Shown: positions 25,974-33,939 of the stretch, piece after piece
How the letters are laid out: each line of letters opens with the position of its first letter
Position numbering within the stretch: position 1 is the stretch's first letter
DNA from: Herpetosiphonaceae bacterium
GTDB lineage: Bacteria; Chloroflexota; Chloroflexia; Chloroflexales; Kallotenuaceae
Reading direction: 5' to 3'
DNA: 64,000 nucleotides
NCBI GenBank assembly: GCA_013821605.1
Contig: JACDGP010000001.1
Span: 29,475-93,474 of the forward strand
Program-made: the position numbers and the translations under genes
Notes under the pieces: model-generated
The model's database searches: none
What the model saw: only the letters and a program-made list of their open reading frames with translations
What the model was told of the DNA's origin: nothing

Positions 25974-26396
25974 ATGGATCGACGAGATGACACGTTTGCC
26001 ATGCCATTTCGTAGTCCCGGACGTTTAGGCGAGCTTGAGCGTGAAGCGACTGAGCTTCGGCTGGCGATCAAGACGCTGACCCGGCAGCTACAGAAAGCCG
26101 AAGCCCGTCATGCTGAGACCGAACAGGCCTATGTTAAAACTGTCTCTAACCTCGTACAAACGACTCAGGAGAATATGTTACTGCGGCATGAGTGCGAGCG
26201 CTTGCGCCAACGGGCGCACCAGCCCGATGCAATTAGGGAGCCCAATGCCTCGGTCATGTTCATGCTGCGCCTCACCCCGGCCGAAGTAGCGGCTGTGCGC
26301 AAAGCGATCGCGCGACTCCATCATCCTGACGTTGGCGGTGATGTAGAGCGCATGCAAGCATGGAATGTCGCCTTGGATACCTTGCTGGAACAGTAG
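25974..26396 (+). CDS. coiled-coil protein with a truncated C-terminal J-domain
   Basis: A 140-aa protein. Residues about 15-85 form a charged coiled coil (ELEREATELRLAIKTLTRQL). The last 40 residues resemble helices II-III of a J-domain, with the signature His-Pro-Asp at 117-119 in RLHHPDVGGDVERMQAWN. Helix I is replaced by LTPAEVAAVRKAIA and there are no zinc or substrate-binding domains. It may recruit a DnaK to a partner bound by the coiled coil (inference). It is convergent with the GT4 gene only five bases away. Confidence 0.7.
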   Translation: MDRRDDTFAMPFRSPGRLGELEREATELRLAIKTLTRQLQKAEARHAETEQAYVKTVSNLVQTTQENMLLRHECERLRQRAHQPDAIREPNASVMFMLRLTPAEVAAVRKAIARLHHPDVGGDVERMQAWNVALDTLLEQ

Positions 26397-26401
26397 CACT
26401 T

Positions 26402-27628
26402 TTAGCTGATCTTTGCCGATCCACGCTTGGCTTGCCACTCCATCCAACTGTCTTCCATGCGGGGTATGAGCGCTGACCAATCATAGCGTTGCAGTACGAG
26501 CGCACGGGCAGCACGCGTCAATGTTGTCGCCTGGTTCTTATTTCGTAAAAGCTGTACGACGGCGTCGGCAAAGGGCGCAGACTCGTTGGCGACTACGGCC
26601 TGCACACCCTGCTGGAGCCCTGCGATGCCTTCGACCCCGAGCGCCGTTGCCACGACTGGGACATCCTGCGCGAATGCCTCCAACACCTTTAGCCGAACCC
26701 CGCCGCCAATCCGCATTGGCACGACATAGACACTCGCGGCATTGAAAAAAGGTCGTACATCTACGACGTCGCCCCATATCTCGATCCCGGCTTGACTGGC
26801 AAGCTCGTGTACCTCGATGCCTGGATTGCGACCAACGATCCGTAGCCGTGCTGAAGGTGACTGCCTCAGGATATGGGGCCACACTGTCGCCGCAAACCAC
26901 TGAATTGCATCAACATTGGGCCGGTAATCCAGCGTTCCGGTAAACAAGATGGTTGGAACGGGAACGGTAGCCGGTTGCGGACAAAAGTAACCGGTATCGA
27001 CGCCGTTCGCCACGATGGTCGTTGCGAGTTGTGGATCGAGTTGCTGCAACAGTGTCTGATCGCCTTGCGAAACGACAAAGGTTCCGGCGAAGGAGCGGTG
27101 TAGCCTCTGCTCATAGCGCCGCAGCTTGAACCATTGCAGCAAGGAGTACCCGGCACGTAGCCACCACTTGGGACGGTGGAGGTCCATCAGAAATGCGCGT
27201 TGCTGAATCGTGTATTCGACATTCCAGGCATCATAGACCCATAGGGGACCACCTGCTGCAGCGTGTGGAGCATACTGCGTCATTTCGATGCTTTCTGCTT
27301 GCACCACGTCGTACCGTTCGGTTTGCAGCACAAGTTGAAGCGTCTCGGCAAAGAGTGGTGCATGGCCACGCCATAGCATGTCTGGCCGCGCCGACAGCAG
27401 CGTTGTTCCCAACCGTTGAAGACGAGTGCGACTTGGTGCTGGCACCGTCGTAATACGGCAGAAGGGCTGCAGCGCCTCGAGCGCCACTGTAGCACGGTCG
27501 TCGGGGGTGAAGGTTATGAGGTGGAGCATATGCCGGGATGCTAGCTGGCGAATGATCTGGTACATCCGCTGCTGGCCACCCCCACGTGGCGGGTAGGGCG
27601 GATAGGGTGCCAGGATCGCGACCTTCAC
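26402..27628 (-). CDS. glycosyltransferase family 4
   Basis: A 408-aa GT-B glycosyltransferase. It begins KVAILAPYPPYPPRGGGQQR and contains ILFTGTLDYRPNVDAIQWF, IVGRNPGIEV and the donor-site segment PMRIGGGVRLKVLEAFAQDV. This arrangement matches sugar transferases of the PEP-CTERM/exosortase-associated type, though no such system is seen here. I start at GTG 27628, whose GTGA overlaps the dgkA stop; a longer open frame to 27853 is the dgkA gene read in another frame. Translation coupling to dgkA suggests it acts on undecaprenyl-linked or lipid substrates (inference). Confidence 0.87.
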   Translation of the reverse strand: MKVAILAPYPPYPPRGGGQQRMYQIIRQLASRHMLHLITFTPDDRATVALEALQPFCRITTVPAPSRTRLQRLGTTLLSARPDMLWRGHAPLFAETLQLVLQTERYDVVQAESIEMTQYAPHAAAGGPLWVYDAWNVEYTIQQRAFLMDLHRPKWWLRAGYSLLQWFKLRRYEQRLHRSFAGTFVVSQGDQTLLQQLDPQLATTIVANGVDTGYFCPQPATVPVPTILFTGTLDYRPNVDAIQWFAATVWPHILRQSPSARLRIVGRNPGIEVHELASQAGIEIWGDVVDVRPFFNAASVYVVPMRIGGGVRLKVLEAFAQDVPVVATALGVEGIAGLQQGVQAVVANESAPFADAVVQLLRNKNQATTLTRAARALVLQRYDWSALIPRMEDSWMEWQAKRGSAKIS

Positions 27629-28014
27629 CGTGTGAGCCAGCGCGCGAGCACCAGCAGCCGGGGCCCGAAAATAAGGAGCGCGACGACCACCGCTCCGAGT
27701 GCGCCTACCAAAACTGCCGCCGCACCCACATCTTTGGCCTGTTTTGCCAGAGGGTGAAGTTGTGGCGAGGCTAGGTCGACAACGGCTTCCAAGGCCGTGT
27801 TCACCGCTTCGAGTGCGAGCACGATCGTGATGATCAGCGTGAGGGCCAGCCACTCATCGCTGCTTAAGCGCCAGAGCAAGCCACACACCACCACCACGAG
27901 CGCTATAAACAGGTGAATGTAGGTATTACGTTGGCCCAGCAGGACGCGTATCCCGGCGAAGGCGTAGCGAAAGGCGAGTGCACGGCCTAGCAGCCAGCTA
28001 CTGACCAGCTGCAT
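27625..28014 (-). CDS. dgkA: diacylglycerol/undecaprenol kinase family protein
   Basis: A 129-aa, three-helix membrane kinase of the prokaryotic DgkA family; in Gram-positive-type bacteria this enzyme phosphorylates undecaprenol to recycle the polyprenyl carrier. Key motifs are EAVNTALEAVVDL and HPLAKQAKDVGAAAVL, with RNTYIHL at the N-terminal cytoplasmic side. It overlaps ybeY upstream by 17 bases and the GT4 downstream by four, so it lies in the typical pgpH-ybeY-dgkA order. Confidence 0.92.
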   Translation of the reverse strand: MQLVSSWLLGRALAFRYAFAGIRVLLGQRNTYIHLFIALVVVVCGLLWRLSSDEWLALTLIITIVLALEAVNTALEAVVDLASPQLHPLAKQAKDVGAAAVLVGALGAVVVALLIFGPRLLVLARWLTR

Positions 28015-28489
28015 GGCGCGTAATGCCTAACGCTTGAAGGTGCATTTCCTCATGCTGGCGCATCGTGAGGGCATCTTCGGGCGCTTCGTGGTCATAGCCG
28101 AGCAGGTGCAGCAGGCCGTGCGTCAGCAGGTAGGCCAGTTCCCGCTCCCGGCTGTGATCATATTCCGCCGCTTGCTGTACTACATGCTCGTATGAGATGG
28201 CGAGGTCGCCAAGATGGCGGGGCTCCTCCGGCGTCTGAAAAAAAGGCATGAGCGGTTCATCTGCTGCGTCGCCAAACGATAGCACATCGGTCGTACGGTC
28301 AACGTTGCGGTACCTTCGGTTCAGGGTATGTAGTTCGTCAGCGTTGGTAATCCAGATACCTACATCAAGTGGCCCCGCTACCTGCTCATCCACGAGCACC
28401 TGACGGGCGATAACTGCCAGAGCTCCAACTTCGACCTCCCCAGCATATGGTGGGTCGACATCGATCACAATATCGTACTCTTGAGGCAT
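27998..28489 (-). CDS. ybeY: endoribonuclease YbeY (16S rRNA maturation)
   Basis: Zinc-dependent single-strand RNase of the UPF0054 family (163 aa) involved in 16S rRNA 3' maturation and ribosome quality control. The metal site HGLLHLLGYDH is near residues 118-128, and DVLSFGDA and LGDLAISYE are also typical. It starts at ATG 28489, three bases after the pgpH stop. Confidence 0.95.
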   Translation of the reverse strand: MPQEYDIVIDVDPPYAGEVEVGALAVIARQVLVDEQVAGPLDVGIWITNADELHTLNRRYRNVDRTTDVLSFGDAADEPLMPFFQTPEEPRHLGDLAISYEHVVQQAAEYDHSRERELAYLLTHGLLHLLGYDHEAPEDALTMRQHEEMHLQALGITRHAAGQ

Positions 28490-28492
28490 CGG

Positions 28493-30664
28493 TTAGCCCG
28501 GCTTCCGCTGCTCGGCGTAATCGACCCGCGGGTGATAAATACCGTGCAAGGTATGGATAAACGACTCTTTGATCAAAGCCAAATCATGCAAGGTGAGTGG
28601 ACTCTCGTCAAGCTGGTGAGCCGCGATGCGCTCGTTCACGATCTGATCGACCGTAGCCTCGATCGTATCACGATGGCGTGGCTGATCGTCGCCCTCGGGT
28701 CGCGCAGGTGCGAGCTTGCCGGCCTGTGACCTCGCCCGAACGGTTGCCTCGACCCCATCCGCCAGCATCAGGATCGCGGCTTCACGGGTTTGTGGTCGCG
28801 GCCCAGGATAGCAGAAGGCCTTGATATCAGCATCTGCGTCTTCTTGGAGGGCTCGCTGGTAAAAGTATGACACGACGTTGGTGCCGTGGTGCTGCGGAAT
28901 GAAGTCAACGATTTGCTGTGGCAGACCGTAGGATTGTGCTAGCTTCGTGCCTTCACGCACATGGTCGATGATGACGGAGGCGCTAGTTTTCGCATCAAGC
29001 TGGTCGTGTACGTTGGAGCGATCATGCTGGTTGTCGGTGAAGAAAAACGGGCGCAGGAGTTTGCCCACATCATGATAATACGCTCCGACACGGGTGAGCA
29101 GTGGGTCGGCGTCGATGCTTTCAGCGGCCAGTTCGGCCAGATTGCTCACAACCATGCTATGGTGATACGTGCCCGGCGCATCATGCATCAAGCGCCGCAG
29201 CAAGGGCTGGTTCGGATGGGCGAGTTCCATGAGTTGCAACGGCGTCACGACATTGGCGGCACGGCTCAAAAAATGTGACGAGCCCAGCGCTAGGACTGCT
29301 GATAACGCTCCATTAATCAGACTGAATACCACAATGATCAGCGTGGCGTTGAGCAAGGGGTTACTCTCGATCCACTGCATATCGCTGGCTGTGTCGACCC
29401 AAAAAATCAGGCCGGCCAGCATCGTTACGACTGCCACACTGAGACCCGTCCAAGCGAAGGTGCTAGTCCGTTGTGCGCGGTGCGCGGTAAAAATACCCGC
29501 AGCACTGCCGAGTGCCAGTGCGAGCGTGAGCCCTAAGGCGGACTCACTTTGTAAACCAACCAACGGCGCAAACAGGAGTGTGGCGAGCAACGCGATGTCA
29601 CTATTGAAGATGACCGCTAGGAGTACACCGACCACGGCAAATGGAAACATATATGGCGTACTATGCCAGCTCGGCAGCAATACCCGCGCTAGGAGGACAA
29701 TCACACACAAGAGTGCGCCGATAACCAGCAATGCCCGCCGGTTACTGAAGATCGGACGTTGGCAGATCGATAGGTACAGGGTGAAGATGCCCGCTACAAG
29801 CACACCTAACCCAAACTGCTGGATCGTCGAGATCAGGCCGCCTGCGCCGCGCACGACGCCGAAGCGACTCAGCGCCTCGAAGGTCTCATCCGTCACAATA
29901 TCGCCACGCCGGACAATGTTCTGCCCACGTGCAATGGTGCGCTTGACCGGCTCAACTCTCGCTCGTGCACTAGCTCGGTTCTGATCCGTGGCTGCTTGAT
30001 CGATGGTGCTATTGGCGCGTAGAAATGCGCTCGTAAAGGTGATCATGAGCGACTGTTGCGCCGGTGAGAAGTCGGGCGGCACCATCTGATATGGCAACAC
30101 GCGCGTCCGCACGTTCTCGATATCCTGGTCGGTGAAGGTGTTATTGTGATCGCGCAGCATTTGATCATAGGTCTGGCGCGTCTGGTCGACAACGCGTTCC
30201 CAGCTATCTTTCGGTAATTGAAGGATCGCTTGGGCCTGCTTGGGCGTGAGCGCGACCGTCGTGATGACCGTGATCGTGGCAATACGTTTGGCTTGATCGA
30301 GCGTCGGGTCATTACGGATGGCTGTAATGCTATTCAACGTGCTTACGAGCGATGCACGTTGCGTCACCAGGATCGATGTATCGGTGTGGTACACCACGTT
30401 GCTGCTATCCTGGGCCGCCTGCTGTTGTGCGGCCTGGGTCATCACATCACTTGTGTAGATGAGATCGTGCGGTGCCTCATAGGTAATGGGGCTCGGCAAA
30501 TTCTTAGCGATCAGTGCGGCTTGGTTCAGCGGGACTGCCAGAATCGCGCCTAGCACGACCCCAAATAGAGCACCGAAAAGTATGACTCGCGACAATCTCA
30601 AGTGTGGGCGTTCCAATGGGCGCAGCCGCGCGCGGTCCCACATCTGATGGAGTGTTTGGATCAC
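28493..30664 (-). CDS. pgpH: 7TM-HD family cyclic-di-AMP phosphodiesterase (PgpH-like)
   Basis: A 723-aa membrane protein. One N-terminal helix (about 24-45) is followed by an extracytoplasmic 7TMR-HDED sensor domain to about 265, seven membrane helices (about 275-475), and a C-terminal HD domain with HHSMVVSNLAELA near 500 and YYHDVGK near 527. The family hydrolyses c-di-AMP. GTG 30664 overlaps the yqeY TGA in a GTGA junction, so it is coupled to yqeY. The order yqeY-pgpH-ybeY-dgkA is a widespread housekeeping arrangement. Confidence 0.95.
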   Translation of the reverse strand: MIQTLHQMWDRARLRPLERPHLRLSRVILFGALFGVVLGAILAVPLNQAALIAKNLPSPITYEAPHDLIYTSDVMTQAAQQQAAQDSSNVVYHTDTSILVTQRASLVSTLNSITAIRNDPTLDQAKRIATITVITTVALTPKQAQAILQLPKDSWERVVDQTRQTYDQMLRDHNNTFTDQDIENVRTRVLPYQMVPPDFSPAQQSLMITFTSAFLRANSTIDQAATDQNRASARARVEPVKRTIARGQNIVRRGDIVTDETFEALSRFGVVRGAGGLISTIQQFGLGVLVAGIFTLYLSICQRPIFSNRRALLVIGALLCVIVLLARVLLPSWHSTPYMFPFAVVGVLLAVIFNSDIALLATLLFAPLVGLQSESALGLTLALALGSAAGIFTAHRAQRTSTFAWTGLSVAVVTMLAGLIFWVDTASDMQWIESNPLLNATLIIVVFSLINGALSAVLALGSSHFLSRAANVVTPLQLMELAHPNQPLLRRLMHDAPGTYHHSMVVSNLAELAAESIDADPLLTRVGAYYHDVGKLLRPFFFTDNQHDRSNVHDQLDAKTSASVIIDHVREGTKLAQSYGLPQQIVDFIPQHHGTNVVSYFYQRALQEDADADIKAFCYPGPRPQTREAAILMLADGVEATVRARSQAGKLAPARPEGDDQPRHRDTIEATVDQIVNERIAAHQLDESPLTLHDLALIKESFIHTLHGIYHPRVDYAEQRKPG

Positions 30665-31185
30665 GGTCCTAACAACTCCCCTACCAATTGATTGAGCATA
30701 CGTCCATCGGCTTTATCCCGTAGACGGCTCATCACGACCGGCATGACCTTTTTCATGTCGGCTTTACTCGTCGCCCCAACCTCCGTAATGATGGCTTGGA
30801 CCATCGGACGAACCTCGTCCACACTCAGCCGTGCGGGCAGATAGCTTTGCAAAATCGCGAGCTCGGCCTGCTCCTGATCGGCCAGATCCTGCCGTCCCCC
30901 TCTGGTGTAAATCTCAACCGAGTCCTGGCGCTTCTTCGCTTCGCGTGCTAGCACCTGCTGCATTTCCGCCTCGGTGAGCGGCTCTTCCGGCGGTAGCTCG
31001 TTTGCTGGAATCGCATCCAGCGCTACACGGCGCTGGGCTACCAATGCATCGAGTGCGCGCTGCCGCTTTGCGCCCCGTTCTGCTTGCAGGTTTGAGCGTA
31101 GCAGCCGAATCGTATCGAGTCGCAGTGTGTCTTTGCTCCGCATAGCAGCTTTCATATCATTTTGGAGCTGTTCGTCCAGTGCCAT
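30661..31185 (-). CDS. GatB/YqeY domain protein
   Basis: A 174-aa all-helical YqeY protein, related to the tRNA-binding tail of GatB; its role is undefined but probably linked to tRNA-dependent amidation or translation. Typical motifs are KDTLRLDTIRLLRSNL near the start, EIYTRGGRQDLADQEQAEL and LPARLSVDEV. ATG 31185 has GAGGAG nine bases upstream. A TATAAT box on the minus strand at 31211-31216 lies just beyond. It is first in the operon with pgpH, ybeY, dgkA and the GT4. Confidence 0.92.
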   Translation of the reverse strand: MALDEQLQNDMKAAMRSKDTLRLDTIRLLRSNLQAERGAKRQRALDALVAQRRVALDAIPANELPPEEPLTEAEMQQVLAREAKKRQDSVEIYTRGGRQDLADQEQAELAILQSYLPARLSVDEVRPMVQAIITEVGATSKADMKKVMPVVMSRLRDKADGRMLNQLVGELLGP

Positions 31186-31210
31186 CGATGGCATCTCCTC
31201 GTTTCGCTTG

Positions 31211-31216
31211 ATTATA
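31211..31216 (-). promoter_or_regulatory. -10 box for the yqeY operon
   Basis: Reads TATAAT on the minus strand, 26 bases upstream of the yqeY start codon. No good -35 is visible 16-18 bases further, so an activator or atypical -35 may be involved. It is divergent from the -10 box at 31277. Confidence 0.5.
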
Positions 31217-31246
31217 GGGTAAATCTGTGCCCTGTGGTGACATTGC

Positions 31247-31270
31247 TTGTCCGGCTGTCCGGCTGGACAA
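31247..31270. repeat. operator-like repeat between divergent promoters
   Basis: TGTCCGGC occurs twice in tandem (31248-31255 and 31256-31263). TTGTCC at the left end is inverted as GGACAA at the right end (31265-31270). It sits between the two divergent -10 boxes of yqeY and the phospholipase D gene, a position suited to a dimeric repressor. No candidate regulator lies next to it. Confidence 0.45.
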
Positions 31271-31276
31271 CTCACC

Positions 31277-31282
31277 TATAAT
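31277..31282 (+). promoter_or_regulatory. -10 box of the PLD gene, leaderless arrangement
   Basis: TATAAT ends only six bases before ATG 31289, so transcription should start at or within a base or two of the start codon and give a leaderless mRNA. The -35 position (about 31254-31259) overlaps the tandem repeat and is poor. Confidence 0.55.
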
Positions 31283-31288
31283 GGCAAG

Positions 31289-32422
31289 ATGCACATTGCT
31301 ACTCCAGCCCACGACCGGCCTCTTGTGATTCCGCAGTCCATGTGGCTCGTCGCTATCAGCGCCATCCTCGTGCTTGGTGGTCTATGGGCATTTGGGGGAC
31401 TGCCCGCGCATGATCCAGATGATCTTTCTACGTCGCTGAGGGGAACCGCAGGTACATGGTACCACGTTTACTTCACGCGTCCCCACCAGCAAGAGCAACC
31501 CTCGGACCGAGTGGCCGGACTTGATAGCGTGATCATCTCCGACCTCCAGCACGCGCAAAAGGAGATTGTCATTGCATGTTTCGATCTCGATCTCCGTACC
31601 GTTACTGACGCGCTCAAAGCGGCGAAGCGGCGCAGTGTGGACGTTCGGCTCGTCGTTGATGACCAGAACCTCGAAAAACCGTTAACTGCCTGGATGATCG
31701 GTGAACTTCAACGGGCTAGTATCCCTGTCACCTTCGATCACCGCCGGGCTTTTATGCACAACAAATTTATTGTTCTCGACGAGCAAATCGTGTGGACAGG
31801 CTCGGCCAACCTGACCATCAACGATACCTTTCGCAACAACAATAACATGCTACGCATCAGCAGCCGCGACTTAGCGGCCAACTATCTCGCCAAGTTCGCA
31901 GCCTTATTTGCCGGTCAGGGTGGTCCTGGCCATCCCGTCGCCCTGCTGCACCCGCGCCTGCGCTTCGGCCAAGCGGCGGTCGAGAACGCCTTCGCCCCCG
32001 ATGATCCGATTACGGACGAGATCGTGACCCGCATCAAAGCTGCACACCACAGTATCGATCTGCTGGCCTTCACCTTCACCTCCCAACCGATTGCCCAAGC
32101 GCTCATCGATGCTCAACGACGCAAAGTGCGCATCCGGGGTGTGCTGGAAAGCTATAATGCCCACGCCGCCGTCTCAACCCTGGACCAATTGAAGTATGTC
32201 AAGGTGGACATGCAACTCGACGGCAACTGCTACAACATGCACGACAAGGTGATGGTGCTGGATGGCACAGTCGTGATCACTGGCTCGTTTAACTGGACTG
32301 CAGCTGCACAGCGGCAGAACGACGAAAATGTGCTCATGATCGAGGATGGAGGCGTTGCGCAGGAGTATACGCGCGAGTTCGAGCGAATCTACGCGCAGGC
32401 GAAGCATCCTGATAGGTGCTGA
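31289..32422 (+). CDS. phospholipase D-family phosphodiesterase/nuclease
   Basis: A 377-aa protein with an N-terminal membrane segment (about residues 14-34) and two HKD active sites: HNKFIVLD near 156 and HDKVMVLD near 318, each followed by the usual G-S-x-N stretch (TGSANLT, TGSFNWT). The two-domain size is that of secreted PLD-like nucleases and cardiolipin-synthase relatives; substrate is undetermined. I use ATG 31289, because the -10 box overlaps any longer reading from TTG 31247. Confidence 0.88.
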   Translation: MHIATPAHDRPLVIPQSMWLVAISAILVLGGLWAFGGLPAHDPDDLSTSLRGTAGTWYHVYFTRPHQQEQPSDRVAGLDSVIISDLQHAQKEIVIACFDLDLRTVTDALKAAKRRSVDVRLVVDDQNLEKPLTAWMIGELQRASIPVTFDHRRAFMHNKFIVLDEQIVWTGSANLTINDTFRNNNNMLRISSRDLAANYLAKFAALFAGQGGPGHPVALLHPRLRFGQAAVENAFAPDDPITDEIVTRIKAAHHSIDLLAFTFTSQPIAQALIDAQRRKVRIRGVLESYNAHAAVSTLDQLKYVKVDMQLDGNCYNMHDKVMVLDGTVVITGSFNWTAAAQRQNDENVLMIEDGGVAQEYTREFERIYAQAKHPDRC

Positions 32423-32443
32423 TAGTGAAGGGGTTACGTACAC

Positions 32444-33235
32444 ATGGCATTCAGCATTGACCTCACAGACACTCGCGCGATTGTGACAGGTGTGAGCAGT
32501 GGTATCGGCGCAGGAATAGCTCACGTGCTTGCTCAAGCTGGCTGTGATGTTGCGGGATGTGGGCTGGAAGACGAAGATAGTACGGGTGCGCAAGCATTTG
32601 TGGCGAGTGTCCAGGGGCAGGGGCGCCAGGCGTTTTACCAAGCCGTTGACCTCGGTGATGGGGCCGCGGCTCGTTCTTTTGTTGACTGGGGCGCTACGCA
32701 GCTCGGCGGGATCGATTTCGTTGTGTCAAACGCTGGGCGGAACTTTAACGTAGGCGCGGCACAATGTACCGAGGCGAACTGGCAGTCCAACTTGGACCTC
32801 AACCTAGCTGGTCATTGGCGCGTAGCACAAGCAGCTCGACCATATCTCGACGCTGCCAAGCAGCCGGTGGTAATTATCATGGCTTCGAACCAGGCGTTCG
32901 CCATCCTCCCCAACAGCTTCCCTTACAATGTTGCCAAAGCGGGTTTGGTTGGGATGGTACAGTCATTGGCATTGGAGTGGGGACCGCATGTTCGTACTGT
33001 TGGCATCGCTCCCGGTTTTATCGATACCGCGATGAACGTCGAATGGTTTGGCCGGTTCCCGGATCCAGATGCCAAGCGTAGACAAATCGAGCAATTGCAT
33101 CCGGTCGGACGGATCGGTACACCAGAGGAAGTCGGTGCGCTCTGCACATTTCTGTGTAGTCCATTGGCCGGCTTCATCTCCGGCACAACCATCCTCATGG
33201 ACGGCGGGCGGAGTGCAGTGCTGCAGGATGACTAA
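32444..33235 (+). CDS. SDR-family dehydrogenase
   Basis: Classical short-chain dehydrogenase (263 aa) with TGVSSGIGAG at residues 15-24, NAG near 96, and catalytic SNQAFAILPNSFPYNVAK (Tyr-x-x-x-Lys). The C-terminus GFISGTTILMDGG is typical of sugar or polyol SDRs. It begins 21 bases after the PLD gene and may be co-transcribed. The preferred substrate is unknown; a role in sugar or uronate catabolism fits the wider region. Confidence 0.88.
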   Translation: MAFSIDLTDTRAIVTGVSSGIGAGIAHVLAQAGCDVAGCGLEDEDSTGAQAFVASVQGQGRQAFYQAVDLGDGAAARSFVDWGATQLGGIDFVVSNAGRNFNVGAAQCTEANWQSNLDLNLAGHWRVAQAARPYLDAAKQPVVIIMASNQAFAILPNSFPYNVAKAGLVGMVQSLALEWGPHVRTVGIAPGFIDTAMNVEWFGRFPDPDAKRRQIEQLHPVGRIGTPEEVGALCTFLCSPLAGFISGTTILMDGGRSAVLQDD

Positions 33236-33257
33236 TATATTAAGCTCCGCCAAACGA

Positions 33258-33286
33258 TTGTAATCGACGCGACGGGAGGCTATACT
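33258..33286 (+). promoter_or_regulatory. promoter of the Uma2 gene
   Basis: TTGTAA (33258-33263), a 17-base spacer and TATACT (33281-33286). Start of transcription should fall near 33293, leaving a leader of about 14 bases before ATG 33307, without an obvious Shine-Dalgarno. Confidence 0.6.
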
Positions 33287-33306
33287 TGCGATACGCTTCG
33301 CGATAG

Positions 33307-33939
33307 ATGATGGACCACGTCATGGCTGTAGACCTTCATAGCTTGGAACTGAAGTTGGTGCGGAAGGCGGATGGGATCGAGCTTGATCTGCTGCCGCTCC
33401 AAGGTCTCTGGACCACAGAGCAGTATCTTGGTCTGACCGACCAAACCAACCAGCTGATTGAATTCACTGACGGCACAATCGAGGTGCTGCTCATGCCAAC
33501 ACGCAAACATCAAGGCATCCTTGCGTTGCTCTACGAGCTGTTTGTCGCGTTCATCAGGCCACGCGGTGGAAAAGTGCTCTTTGCCCCATTGCGCGTACAG
33601 ATTGCCACGCACCGCTATCGTGAACCGGATCTGGTCGTGCTGCTTGATGAACACGATCCGCGCAACCAGGAAGCGTTTTGGCTAGGTGCTGATCTGGTGG
33701 TTGAGATCGTCAGCCCTGACAATCCCGAACGGGACACTGTAGAGAAACGCGCCGACTATGCGATGGCAGCCATTGCCGAATACTGGATCGTCAACCCGCT
33801 CGATGAAACGGTGACCGTATTGACGCTTGACGGCGACCACTACGCGCAGCACGGGCTCTTCGAGCGTGGCGCGGTGGCAAGCTCAGCGCTGCTCGACGGC
33901 TTCGAGATTCGTGTGGGTGCGGTGTTCGAGGTGACCTAA
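33307..33939 (+). CDS. Uma2-family (DUF820) putative endonuclease
   Basis: A 210-aa PD-(D/E)XK-like protein of the Uma2 family, which is greatly expanded in Cyanobacteria and Chloroflexota. Motifs are LIEFTDGTIEVLLMPT, REPDLVVLLDEHDP and VEIVSPDNPERD, followed by KRADYAMAAIAEYWIVNP. Biological role is not established. ATG 33307 or ATG 33322 may be the start. Its 3' end overlaps the convergent DUF3500 gene by four bases. Confidence 0.9.
   Translation: MMDHVMAVDLHSLELKLVRKADGIELDLLPLQGLWTTEQYLGLTDQTNQLIEFTDGTIEVLLMPTRKHQGILALLYELFVAFIRPRGGKVLFAPLRVQIATHRYREPDLVVLLDEHDPRNQEAFWLGADLVVEIVSPDNPERDTVEKRADYAMAAIAEYWIVNPLDETVTVLTLDGDHYAQHGLFERGAVASSALLDGFEIRVGAVFEVT

Noticed and set aside
27629..27853. 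N-terminal extension of the GT4 glycosyltransferase
   Set aside because: Arg/Gly/Ser-rich low-complexity translation, fully inside dgkA; the family N-terminus begins at GTG 27628.
29169..29984. 271-codon rightward frame opposite pgpH
   Set aside because: Ser/Thr/Arg-rich shadow with no domain; the opposite strand encodes conserved 7TM-HD sequence.
31247..31270. repeat near the PLD gene as a terminator
   Set aside because: It lies between two divergent promoters, with no T tract on either side, so an operator is more likely.
33307..33939. Uma2 gene as part of a defence island
   Set aside because: Neighbours are metabolic genes (SDR, DUF3500, reductases); no restriction, toxin-antitoxin or CRISPR genes are nearby.
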